DNA of 27,104 bases from a virus, in IMG/VR virus record IMGVR_UViG_3300021964_000423, positions 1 to 27,104 of that record; one strand, written 5' to 3'. Positions 18,530 through 27,104 of this stretch are shown in pieces (position 1 is the stretch's first letter; each line of letters starts with the position of its first letter). Below the pieces are notes generated by a model, which saw only the letters and a list, made by a program, of their open reading frames with translations, did not search any database and was not told where the DNA came from. The position numbers were made by a program, and so were the translations under genes.

Positions 18530-21500
18530 ATGCCAGTAATTAGACAAGAGAGACAGTTTTATTTATCGCCCGTAGGCGTTCGATCTTTTGATACTGGCGC
18601 TCAAAGGGTAGGCCAAGCTGTAACTAATTTTGCTCAAACAGTGAGTGATGAGTTGTTTCGTGAAGCTGCATCCCTTGGTCAGCAAGAAGCACAAGATGCC
18701 GCACTTGCAATTAATAAATCTGATTTCTTTGAATTTGATGAAGAAGGTAAACCTGTACCTTTAACTGTTCCGAAAGAATATGGGCGGATTCGAAGGGAAG
18801 TATATCTTGATGTGGTCAACAAAAGATATGACCAAGAGATTCAAGATGAAATAGTAGCCAAGTCTAATGAATACGCTCAAAAATATCCATCTGTTGCTGG
18901 TTATACAAAAATGATGGATGGGTATATTGAGGCAACTTTTGGTGCTGCAGAGGGTCGTTTTAAGCAATCTGTTCTTAAATCTTCGGCAGATGTTGTTGCG
19001 AAGACAACAGCAAACTTACGAATACAAGAAGAGAAGGCTCGTATTGCTGCAGCTAAAAGGGCTGCAACATTAAATGTTATATCAGCAAGGCAAAAATACT
19101 TAGGCTATGTTAGAACTGGGTCTACTGGTGTTGATGCAACGGTTGCACTTGCTGCATATGAGAAATCAATTCTTGAAGAGTTTCAGCTAACAGATAATGT
19201 TACTGCCTTTAATAGAAACATGGAGGAGCTTTTAAAAACAAAAGCTTTTGAATCAATTGGTGCTCTGTATGAACAAACTCAAGGACTTAGTGATTCCCAA
19301 AGAACAATTATTTCTGAAGCTTTAGAGAACCCTTCATTTGCTCAAGCAATAGAAGATACTGAACTCCGAGCAAAAGTTGTTCAGCTTCAAATAGAATTTT
19401 CTTCTTTGCCCATTGGGACTTTGAAGAATGCTTATTCAAGTAAGATTTCATCTGGCGAAGCTATAAAAGAGGTTCTTGATTCTGAATGGCTATCTACCAA
19501 TCTACCTAAAATTAATAAAGACTTAGCAAAACTTTCAGCAGATTTCAGTGCAGCAAACGCTGTTAAAAATTTAATTAAATATCATTATGAAATAAAAGAT
19601 TCAGCGCCTGATGAAGAACAGATGAAGCTTGCTACAAATGAAACATTTGATGCAATTAGGGCTGAGTTTGTAGAGGTTATAGATAATATTCCAGCTAATC
19701 AGTTTGATTCTGAGTTAGCCGATAGGATGTTTGCTGCATTAGGTCAGGACTCTGTAGATTCTAGAATTTTTGATGAAGTTAAGGAAAATATGGATTCTCC
19801 AAGCGGACGACAGGTGGTTACTGTCTTGGAAGCATTAATAGAAAATCTTTCTTTTGAAGATAGGCAAGAGTTAGTTAAAAATATTACACCTTATGTAACA
19901 AATAGAGTTCAAGCGGAAGCTAGTGCAGATAAAAGAGAAAGCGACGAGGCAGCAAGAAAAGCCGCTCATTTTAAAGCTATTCGTGATGCTAAGTTACTTG
20001 AAGCTAAAACTAGAAGAGAAGCTATAGAAACAGCAGAAAAAAATGCAAATGCTGTTTTGCTTGCTGAGGTAAAAGCTGACTTTGACTTTTATATGAGCCC
20101 TGAAAACTTAGATGAGGAAAAAGCAAGGGCTGCTTTGGCTCGCCTTAATGATCTTGGTCTTAGTACATTAACTCCTACTCAGCTTGCTGATATTGCTACC
20201 CTTCAAAAACAAGGTGAGCGTATTGGTGTTAAAATTGATCAGGCTGCAGCAAAGGGACGGGTAGAAGAATCAATACGTAGTATTTCAGCAAATGTTGAAT
20301 TGTTGATTTCCTCAGACCTAACAGAAGGTGGCATTCCTAGAGGGATTGAAATGCTTAGGTCTCAAATTAGAGACAACCCTATTTTTAATAATCGTGAATC
20401 TGAGAGAAATAGGTTGCTAAATCAGCTTAGAGATTTTGATAGTAAGTATCAGACGCACATTGAAAAGAATCAAAAACAAGGTGTAATAGATAACTTTGAT
20501 TCTACTTTAATGAGCACTCAAGATTTGGTGCGAGATAACGCTGCAACTGCAGATGATATAAGAATTTTAAAGAGCACTGTTTCTACGCTTCCAGTTTCTG
20601 CACAAAGAAAAGCCCTTGAGTCTGTTTCAAAAATAGAGGCTGAGTTTCTAACACAACAAGTCTTTCAGGAGTTTTCTAGTTTTAATCAGAAAGGATATAG
20701 CTCAGACATTGCAGACTTAATAAACTTGCGCCTTGGTGGTGATACTTCAGTTTCTTTTGCTGATGCTGGGCTTCAAAGCTATGTTAATAAATTGGTTGAG
20801 CTTGAACAAACAGGTCTTAATATTCAACCTACACTTTCCAAGCTACATGAAATTGCAAAAAAACGTAATGCAGCCTACATTAAGACTAAAGATCTTGATA
20901 ACAGTGTAAAGAATGTTGAGGCTGTTGGGATTTCTGCATCAAAAGAAGATGTTGATAATTTTGAGGAAGCCAAACTGTTTCCAGTTTTAAATGTCGACTC
21001 TTCCGCTTCTGCGGCTCAAGCTGTTTTAAGCAAACCAAATCTTATTTACTCTGAGCAACAAGGGCAGTTGCAACTTACTAAGTATGGTCAAGAGTTAAGT
21101 AAATTATTTTCAAAGGGCGTTGTTCCAAAACATGTCATTGATGTTTTAAACTTTGGGGCAAAGACTCCAAATTTAAGTAGCGTTGGTTTTGAGAACCTTA
21201 GACAACTTTATGGAATGGTTTCTAATTTAGATGCGGCTGGTAATGCATTTAATATTATTAACAACCAAGGAATGCCTTATTCACTTGATGAGCAATCACT
21301 AGCTATTCTAAGTATAGCTGCATTTAACCATGATGTTTTAAAAACAAATGAAACATTTGCTCAATCATTGCTAGAGGTTTCTAGCTCAATTAATGAGTTG
21401 GGAGTTGACAATATTGAGCAACATCTTGAGGCAGTCTTAGGTAAGAAAATAAACAAGTTTGTTGTTGATAATTATCCTGATGTAAACCCTGCAGGTCGTA

Positions 21501-22384
21501 GATTTGTATTGAATGCTGCTAGATCTTTAGCAAATGGCGCTTTGAGTGAAGATGATTTAAAAGCAAAGATAGATTATGTAATTGAACAAAACTTTGGTTA
21601 TGATGAAAAGATAATTGGAACAACTGTTGGGTATAGATCAAGAGATAAAAAAATACCTTTAGTATTTGGCGCTCGCTCTAGTTTAGATGCTAGTTCAATT
21701 GCTGCTATGGATGCTGATGTAGAGCAACGAATTATTAGAACACTTAGTTCTTCAGATCAAATAATGCTTACTGCTCAACTTGGAATTGGCACTGCTTCAA
21801 GACTTTATCAAAAAGCAGCTATAGAGGGACGTGAAACAAGAGGTGTTGATCCGAGTCTAGAAGAAATTAATCTTGGATTATTTGGGCCACTTCAAGAGGG
21901 CGCTCAAGCAGATGAAAGCTTAAGAGACTTTCTTGTTGGGTCAAGGCTTACAGCAAAATGGGGATATATTCCTAATCGAAATGATCCAAACCTGCTGACT
22001 GTTGTTCTTCGAAGAGAAAATGGAACATATCAACCAACTATCTTAACTGTAGATGTTCGTGAATATGCACCAATAGATAATGCATTAAGTGAAGTTGTAC
22101 AGAGCATGTACACTAATTATCGCGCTGCTGTACAAAACTCTCCATCATCTGTTGATATGAGATCAGTTGAAGACCTTATGTTATTTAATGATGATGTTGC
22201 GTTTAATAATCTTATTGCTGAGAATAATGTTGTCAAACTTTTTTATTTAGCTACGCATCTTGCAAGAAATCCTGAACTGATTCAAAGCGAAGACCATCTT
22301 AACAGGCTAAACACAATGGTTGAAAAGAATATTTTCAGCAAGCGGCAAGCAGAGATAATCAGAAAGGCGTCAGGTTTTGAGTGA
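18530..22384 (+). CDS. Large internal virion protein (gp15-like)
   Basis: A 1284-aa protein; ATG at 18530 (MPVIRQERQFYLSPVGVRSF) is chosen because it follows the previous stop by one base; an upstream in-frame start would overlap. It is overwhelmingly helical and charged (for example the coiled region about 455-520, KRESDEAARKAAHFKAIRDA). By position it corresponds to T7 gp15, but is much longer (T7 gp15 is about 750 aa). No lytic transglycosylase motif was seen. Expected to be ejected with the DNA and to line the periplasmic channel. Confidence 0.8.
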   Translation: MPVIRQERQFYLSPVGVRSFDTGAQRVGQAVTNFAQTVSDELFREAASLGQQEAQDAALAINKSDFFEFDEEGKPVPLTVPKEYGRIRREVYLDVVNKRYDQEIQDEIVAKSNEYAQKYPSVAGYTKMMDGYIEATFGAAEGRFKQSVLKSSADVVAKTTANLRIQEEKARIAAAKRAATLNVISARQKYLGYVRTGSTGVDATVALAAYEKSILEEFQLTDNVTAFNRNMEELLKTKAFESIGALYEQTQGLSDSQRTIISEALENPSFAQAIEDTELRAKVVQLQIEFSSLPIGTLKNAYSSKISSGEAIKEVLDSEWLSTNLPKINKDLAKLSADFSAANAVKNLIKYHYEIKDSAPDEEQMKLATNETFDAIRAEFVEVIDNIPANQFDSELADRMFAALGQDSVDSRIFDEVKENMDSPSGRQVVTVLEALIENLSFEDRQELVKNITPYVTNRVQAEASADKRESDEAARKAAHFKAIRDAKLLEAKTRREAIETAEKNANAVLLAEVKADFDFYMSPENLDEEKARAALARLNDLGLSTLTPTQLADIATLQKQGERIGVKIDQAAAKGRVEESIRSISANVELLISSDLTEGGIPRGIEMLRSQIRDNPIFNNRESERNRLLNQLRDFDSKYQTHIEKNQKQGVIDNFDSTLMSTQDLVRDNAATADDIRILKSTVSTLPVSAQRKALESVSKIEAEFLTQQVFQEFSSFNQKGYSSDIADLINLRLGGDTSVSFADAGLQSYVNKLVELEQTGLNIQPTLSKLHEIAKKRNAAYIKTKDLDNSVKNVEAVGISASKEDVDNFEEAKLFPVLNVDSSASAAQAVLSKPNLIYSEQQGQLQLTKYGQELSKLFSKGVVPKHVIDVLNFGAKTPNLSSVGFENLRQLYGMVSNLDAAGNAFNIINNQGMPYSLDEQSLAILSIAAFNHDVLKTNETFAQSLLEVSSSINELGVDNIEQHLEAVLGKKINKFVVDNYPDVNPAGRRFVLNAARSLANGALSEDDLKAKIDYVIEQNFGYDEKIIGTTVGYRSRDKKIPLVFGARSSLDASSIAAMDADVEQRIIRTLSSSDQIMLTAQLGIGTASRLYQKAAIEGRETRGVDPSLEEINLGLFGPLQEGAQADESLRDFLVGSRLTAKWGYIPNRNDPNLLTVVLRRENGTYQPTILTVDVREYAPIDNALSEVVQSMYTNYRAAVQNSPSSVDMRSVEDLMLFNDDVAFNNLIAENNVVKLFYLATHLARNPELIQSEDHLNRLNTMVEKNIFSKRQAEIIRKASGFE

Positions 22385-25300
22385 GATTAAATTTGAGCCT
22401 TGGCGCCCTACTCCACCAACAAATGAAATTGGGTTAGATAAAAATGACCCTACGTTTTTAGACACCTTTCGAGCAAATACTACTCAGTATTTTCAGAATG
22501 CTGTTTCTGATACAATTCAAGAAGCTAAAGGGCTACCAGCACCTGATCTAGATTTTGATATAGAAGAGTTTATTAAAGAAACTGGTGTCGATCCTTTTGG
22601 CACTGTAGCACGTCAGCTTCGCTCTAGAGCAATTAATAAATCTGAAGCAGAAAGAATATTCTGGAACGCAACCAAAAACTTAAAGTCACAAGAGGTTTTA
22701 GAAAAGAGTGGCTTTGTAAAATCTATGATTGCTGATCCGTTGTTTCTTTTTGAGTTAAGCTCTCTTGGCGCATTAAATAAAGGTGCAAAGTTTTTTGGTA
22801 AGCAAGCATTAGCGCGTGAAGCAAGAACTGGTCCTGACCCATATTTTGGCCCTTTAATTACAGCAAAGATAAATGAAACATATGCAAAGAAGGGATTTAG
22901 ATTAGCTAATCTTGAAACTGCTTTTTACTTTGGAACTCCCAATGCTTTGACATTTGCTGATGCATTGGCTCAAGGCGAGGATGCGGAGAAAGCAACTATT
23001 GATGCGGTAACAAATCAATTACTTGCTCAAGGTTTTGCCAGTGTTGTTGGTGGCGGCATAGGTAAGGCTGTTGATATTACAAACCGCAAGGCTTTTAATG
23101 ATGCATTTCGACATGCTCAAGAGGTTCATCAAAGCGCAAAGAAACCTATTGACACAACATCAGTAACGCCAAAGCCAGCCCCAGAAACTGATGCTGTTCC
23201 AACTTCAATTACAGCTGAACCCCTTCCAGAAGTAGAGGCTGGTGAGCTAGACTTTATGGGTACTTGGTTTACTGATTCTATTTTTTATAAGAGCTTACCC
23301 ACTCCAGTTAAAAGCGTAATGAACTCAGATGCCCCAGATGAAGTTAAGCTGATGTTTATGAGGCTGATTAATGATGGTGGTGTTGGATTTAAAATGAATC
23401 AAGCTGGTAAGGTTTTTGGGCGCTCTGTTGCTCAAGAATCTGGTGAGCTTGCTGGTAAGTGGGGTGAGACTTATCAAGAGTTGCATAGTATTTGGAGTGA
23501 GGTAAATCCTAGAGGTGGTGCTGCGCCACTTGATATGCCTATCCAAAATACAATTGAGTATCTTAGAAAAGTTACAGGTAAGGATTCCTTAACATTTGAA
23601 GACTTTGGTAAACATATTGTTGATCTTTATATAAATCAGAAAACTCCTAAGACAGAGTACGAAGCGAGAGCATTGAAAGTTGTTCGGGAATATTTTGATC
23701 AATGGGATCAGGCTTTAAATGATGTTGGGTTGCTTAACAATCAGAGCGCATTGCTTTCCCGAGCGCAAAAGGTAGAGGGTAGAATTACCAGTATTGATAA
23801 TGTTATTACTGATATAATTAAATCAAACCGCGATTTTTTGGAAACTCAAGTAACTAAAAACTTAGATAAGATTGATGATCTTGAGGCTAAGTTTAAATCA
23901 AAAGGTTTAACGAAGAACCAGCAAGACTTACTTACAAAACTTAGAGCGGAGCGAGATGCTTACTCAACTGCGTTAGAGGCATCTTATAATATTAGAAGCT
24001 CTAGTGATGTGTTAAATTATGTAAACAATATAAAAGCCAGTGTAAAACAAGAGAAAGCATTAACTAATCTTGTCAACCATTTAGATAACATGAAGGCAAG
24101 ATACGATAACTTGCAATCTTATTTAGATGGCTCTGCTGTGGACAAGGGGTTAAGAGAACCTTTCTTCCCTAGATATTTTAATCGTCAATACATTGCTAAG
24201 AACAGAGATAAGTTTGTTTCTGTTTTAACAAAAGAGTATCAAGAAAACCCTCTTGTTTGGAAGTGGGATAGCAAAACAAAAAGATATGTTCAGGTAAGGC
24301 TTGATACAGATTATCAATCGGCAAAGCTTCGTGCAGAGCAAACTGCAGATGAAATCCTAGACATGGTTGATGATGATGGATTCAACGATGAGTATGCCTA
24401 TTTTGGCGCTGGCAAATCTAAACATCTTCTTCATCGCAAGCTTGATATATCAAACTCTAAGCTTCAAGAGTTTATGATTACAGATCTTAAACAGGTTTTG
24501 ATTGCTTACAATAGTAAGGTTGCTCCTAAGTATGCTTTTGCTAAAGCATTTCGGAATCCTGATACGGGTGGTCCGGCTTCGATAGAGGATGTTATTGATG
24601 ATATTACTAAGAAGATGGAGAAGGCTGGTTTATCGCAAGATCAAATAAACATGGTCAACAAAGAGTTTAATGCTTCTTACGATAGGATTGTTGGCAGAGT
24701 TTTAACGCAACCAGATACAATAAATACTAGGATTGCTCAGTGGCTACAAACAGCTACGCAGTGGACATATCTTGGTGGTGCTGGGGTTGCTGCTATTTCT
24801 GATTTTGCAAATGTTTTTATGGACAATGAATTAAGAACTATCGGGAAGGGTATGCTTTCTTTGATGGATGATAACAGCATTAAGATGTCTAGGGGAGAAC
24901 TTCTTAAATCTGGCGATGGCTTTGAGATTATTGGTGGCACATATTCTATGAAATTTATGGAATCTTTATCATCTGATCCATTTAGAAATGGTTTAACTGA
25001 CAGAATAAACAATGGGTATTATCAGTTTAACTTGTTAATGCAAATGACTTTGCTTGCTAAAAATATGGAGTCTATGTTTAAGGGGCATACAATTATTGAG
25101 TCTGCTTTGAGGCTTGCTTATCCAGATAAGTATGGAAAGCCAAAAGAATGGGAGATTACTTTCTTAGCTCGATATAACATTACTCCAGAGCTTGCGAAAA
25201 GAATTGCTGATTCACCTCATCAGGCTACAAAGAATGGCTTCATCTTACCGAATACAACTGAATGGACAGATGAATCGGCTCTTACTGCATTTAGGAGTGC

Positions 25301-25991
25301 ATTGCGCTCAAATGTAATGAATAGAGTTATTATGGGAACACCTGCTGATAAACCTTATGCAATGAGCGGCAAAACCTATATGCCTATTCACATTGCTAAG
25401 ATGATGGGGCTTTCTGAATCTAAAAGATTTAAGGGGTATGCTGAAATAGAATCTCCTTACCTTGCTTTGCCGTTTACTTTTTACACCTACACTGTTGGCG
25501 CATTTAACAAGATAACAACAAACTATGCACAAGGCTTAACAAGAAATCCTGCAGCGCATTTTATTGTAGCTATGTTCTTGGGTTATCAAGTTATGAACGC
25601 CCGAACTCCTAATTGGGCTATGGAGAAAATGGACGCAGAAGACAAAGTATTGCGTACTTTTGATTACTCTGGTCTTGCAGCGCTTTATAGTGATTTGGTT
25701 TATCGCGGTTTAGAAATGGGTATGGCGTTTGATATTTCAAATCCAACACCATTTGAGCCTAGATTTACTGAAGATCCTGATGCTATTGGTGGTGTTGTTT
25801 CTATATTTGGGGCACCCGCAGATTACTCATATGGATTTGTAAAGTCCTTGCAAAACTTTGCTAGAGGAAATTATGAAGATGGAATGGAGCAAGCTGTTAG
25901 CCAAATTCCATTGATAGGAAACTTTATGATTAAAGAATGGACAAACGATTTGAAGCAAGCTCTAGGAGATTTTGCTGCTGGCTTTGAATGA
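22377..25991 (+). CDS. Large internal virion protein (gp16-like)
   Basis: A 1204-aa protein with a TTG start (22377) that overlaps the previous gene by 8 nt; AAAGG lies 9 nt upstream and no good ATG exists for over 100 codons. By order and size it matches T7 gp16 (1318 aa). It lacks an obvious N-terminal transglycosylase domain. A coiled region (about 490-570) is followed by LREPFFPRYFNRQYIAKNRD (about 590-609), and a hydrophobic stretch, WTYLGGAGVAAISDFANVF (about 797-815), could enter a membrane. Its stop coincides with the third late promoter motif. Confidence 0.82.
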   Translation: MSEIKFEPWRPTPPTNEIGLDKNDPTFLDTFRANTTQYFQNAVSDTIQEAKGLPAPDLDFDIEEFIKETGVDPFGTVARQLRSRAINKSEAERIFWNATKNLKSQEVLEKSGFVKSMIADPLFLFELSSLGALNKGAKFFGKQALAREARTGPDPYFGPLITAKINETYAKKGFRLANLETAFYFGTPNALTFADALAQGEDAEKATIDAVTNQLLAQGFASVVGGGIGKAVDITNRKAFNDAFRHAQEVHQSAKKPIDTTSVTPKPAPETDAVPTSITAEPLPEVEAGELDFMGTWFTDSIFYKSLPTPVKSVMNSDAPDEVKLMFMRLINDGGVGFKMNQAGKVFGRSVAQESGELAGKWGETYQELHSIWSEVNPRGGAAPLDMPIQNTIEYLRKVTGKDSLTFEDFGKHIVDLYINQKTPKTEYEARALKVVREYFDQWDQALNDVGLLNNQSALLSRAQKVEGRITSIDNVITDIIKSNRDFLETQVTKNLDKIDDLEAKFKSKGLTKNQQDLLTKLRAERDAYSTALEASYNIRSSSDVLNYVNNIKASVKQEKALTNLVNHLDNMKARYDNLQSYLDGSAVDKGLREPFFPRYFNRQYIAKNRDKFVSVLTKEYQENPLVWKWDSKTKRYVQVRLDTDYQSAKLRAEQTADEILDMVDDDGFNDEYAYFGAGKSKHLLHRKLDISNSKLQEFMITDLKQVLIAYNSKVAPKYAFAKAFRNPDTGGPASIEDVIDDITKKMEKAGLSQDQINMVNKEFNASYDRIVGRVLTQPDTINTRIAQWLQTATQWTYLGGAGVAAISDFANVFMDNELRTIGKGMLSLMDDNSIKMSRGELLKSGDGFEIIGGTYSMKFMESLSSDPFRNGLTDRINNGYYQFNLLMQMTLLAKNMESMFKGHTIIESALRLAYPDKYGKPKEWEITFLARYNITPELAKRIADSPHQATKNGFILPNTTEWTDESALTAFRSALRSNVMNRVIMGTPADKPYAMSGKTYMPIHIAKMMGLSESKRFKGYAEIESPYLALPFTFYTYTVGAFNKITTNYAQGLTRNPAAHFIVAMFLGYQVMNARTPNWAMEKMDAEDKVLRTFDYSGLAALYSDLVYRGLEMGMAFDISNPTPFEPRFTEDPDAIGGVVSIFGAPADYSYGFVKSLQNFARGNYEDGMEQAVSQIPLIGNFMIKEWTNDLKQALGDFAAGFE

Positions 25992-26002
25992 TTTGTGCGT
26001 TG
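25991..26002 (+). promoter_or_regulatory. Candidate late promoter motif, copy 3 (tail fibre)
   Basis: ATTTGTGCGTTG, 12 of 12 identical to the core of the other two copies; CAAT occurs two bases later than in them. Like copy 1, it begins on the last base of a TGA stop and lies in a real gap (56 nt) before the tail fibre gene. Confidence 0.55.
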
Positions 26003-26047
26003 TTCAATTTGTTTGCCATTGTTATGCGTTAAAAAAAGAGGTCAAGC

Positions 26048-27104
26048 ATGACAATTAATCTATCTGATAATACGCCACGGGTATCTTATGCTGTTGCTGA
26101 GGGGGTTTCTCAATCAGCATTTACAGTTTCGTTTGAGTTCTTTGATAACGATGATCTTAATGTGTATGTTGATGGGACATTAAAAACTTTAACAACGGAT
26201 TATACTGTAACGGGGGGAGATGGCTCAACGGGTACAGTTAATTTTGTATCTGCTGTTGTGGGTGCTACAGGTGGATCTACTGTTGTTATTACAAGAGACA
26301 TTGATCTTGATAGAACGACTGACTTCCCATCTTCCGGCCCTTTTAATATTGCCTCTTTGAACACTGAGCTTGATAGATTTGTTGCTATTGCTGCAGATTT
26401 AAAAGACCAAGCAGATCGTGCGCTACAGCTTACTGATTATGATTCTGCGGTATCATTAGTCTTGCCTAATGTTAATAGTCGTAAAGGTACAGTGCTTGCG
26501 TTTAATTCTACAACTGGTGCTGTTGAAGCTGGCCCTATTACAACCAATGTTAATCAGCTTGCTGATATTTCTGATGATATTGCCACACTTGCAGACATTG
26601 AAGATGGCACAGATGCAACGGATGCTATTCAAACTGTTGCTGGAATATCAAGTAATGTTACGACAGTTGCTGGCAATTCAAGTAATGTTACAACGGTTGC
26701 TGGGATTTCTGCCAATGTGACAACTGTAGCTGGTATTAGCTCTGATGTTACAGCCGTTGCTGGGGATGCAACTGATATTGGGACAGTGGCAACAAACATT
26801 GCTTCCGTAAATACTGCTGCAACAAATATTGTTGATATTCAAAACGCTTCAACAAATGCCGCAACAGCAACGACAAAAGCTGGAGAAGCGGCAACTTCTG
26901 CAAGTAATGCTGCAACGTCAGAAACAAATGCAGCAACATCGGCAACAAATGCGGCGACTTCTGCATCGGCTGCGGCAGCATCACAGACTGCGGCGGCTGC
27001 ATCGGCTGCATCTGCGGCGTCTGCTTTTGATAACTTCGATGATACTTACCTTGGCAGCAAAACATCTGATCCAACAACGGACAATGATGGTGATCCGTTG
27101 AATG
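26048..27104 (+). CDS. Tail fibre protein, N-terminal part (cut by window end)
   Basis: Open from ATG 26048 (GAGG 6 nt upstream) to the window end, 352 codons with no stop. The N-terminus has the T7 gp17-type anchor: SYAVAEGVSQSAFTVSFEFF, LNVYVDGTLKTLTTDYTVTG and VVITRDIDLDRTTDFPSSGP, then LNTELDRFVAIAADLKDQAD (about residues 105-124). Six 10-residue repeats follow (about 196-255), then a long Ala/Thr/Ser helix, then YLGSKTSDPTTDNDGDPLN, a motif preceding the trimeric shaft in many fibres. The host-binding tip lies beyond the window. Confidence 0.93.
   Translation, partial: MTINLSDNTPRVSYAVAEGVSQSAFTVSFEFFDNDDLNVYVDGTLKTLTTDYTVTGGDGSTGTVNFVSAVVGATGGSTVVITRDIDLDRTTDFPSSGPFNIASLNTELDRFVAIAADLKDQADRALQLTDYDSAVSLVLPNVNSRKGTVLAFNSTTGAVEAGPITTNVNQLADISDDIATLADIEDGTDATDAIQTVAGISSNVTTVAGNSSNVTTVAGISANVTTVAGISSDVTAVAGDATDIGTVATNIASVNTAATNIVDIQNASTNAATATTKAGEAATSASNAATSETNAATSATNAATSASAAAASQTAAAASAASAASAFDNFDDTYLGSKTSDPTTDNDGDPLN
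26633..26812 (+). repeat. 30-bp coding repeats in tail fibre
   Basis: Six tandem 30-bp units encode TVAGISSNVT-type decapeptides: TVAGISSNVT, TVAGNSSNVT, TVAGISANVT, TVAGISSDVT, then two diverged units. DNA identity is high in the first three and decays after. These are typical shaft or coiled-coil repeats and can vary in number by recombination. Confidence 0.85.

Noticed and set aside
26748-27077. 109-aa Leu/Gln-rich minus-strand frame
   Set aside because: Antisense of the Ala/Thr/Ser-rich helix of the tail fibre; low complexity.
1-27104. CRISPR arrays, insertion sequences, integrase and attachment sites
   Set aside because: No regularly spaced direct repeats, transposase or integrase motifs were seen; the only tandem repeats are the coding repeats of the tail fibre.

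Overview
The window is a contiguous piece of a tailed double-stranded DNA phage with a T7-like (podovirus) virion module. Support comes from the ordered set of terminase small subunit, large terminase, head-tail connecting portal, scaffold, major capsid, tail tubular proteins A and B, three internal virion proteins and a T7-type tail fibre. No integrase, RNA polymerase, DNA polymerase, holin or endolysin is visible, so part of the genome lies outside. The DNA is moderately AT-rich. The recombination set and the small conserved genes resemble those of podoviruses from marine alphaproteobacteria; that host guess is inference only.

Left part (about 1-5820, all on the minus strand, read right to left): a 177-aa gene of unknown function, a strong terminator, an AT-hook protein, a DUF932 protein, small proteins (one with DnaJ-type CxxCxGxG zinc motifs), two adjacent helix-turn-helix regulators, a zinc-ribbon protein, a PD-(D/E)XK nuclease resembling Holliday-junction resolvases, another HTH protein, then a recombination set: YqaJ/lambda-exo-like exonuclease, ERF-type single-strand annealing protein and an SSB-like protein with a DDKIPF tail. 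After a second terminator comes a small HTH protein. Three copies of a dyad AYTGCA-N4-TGCAGC sit at the starts of the exonuclease, an HTH regulator and the DUF932 gene. They look like operators of one regulon.

Centre (5818-6434): a 617-bp gap between the divergent halves, rich in dyads. It includes a nested inverted repeat of about 159 nt, a 19-bp dyad, a GTGACG/CGTCAC dyad and a G-rich polypurine tract just before terS.

Right part (6435-27104, plus strand): terS, a 292-bp GC-rich structured gap, a tightly coupled cassette of eight small and mostly basic proteins, terL, a coiled-coil MCFGG protein, portal, a small Bbp19-like protein, scaffold, a GNAT-like (T7 gp13-like) protein, major capsid protein, a small capsid-associated protein, a UUCG-loop terminator, tail tubular A and B, three internal virion proteins and a tail fibre cut by the window end. 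A 12-16-bp sequence, ATTTGTGCGTTG(CAAT), occurs after terL, just before the capsid gene and before the tail fibre. It is the best candidate for a phage late promoter. Next to the capsid copy is an 18-bp palindrome that matches the bacterial chromosomal parS centromere consensus at 15 of 16 positions.
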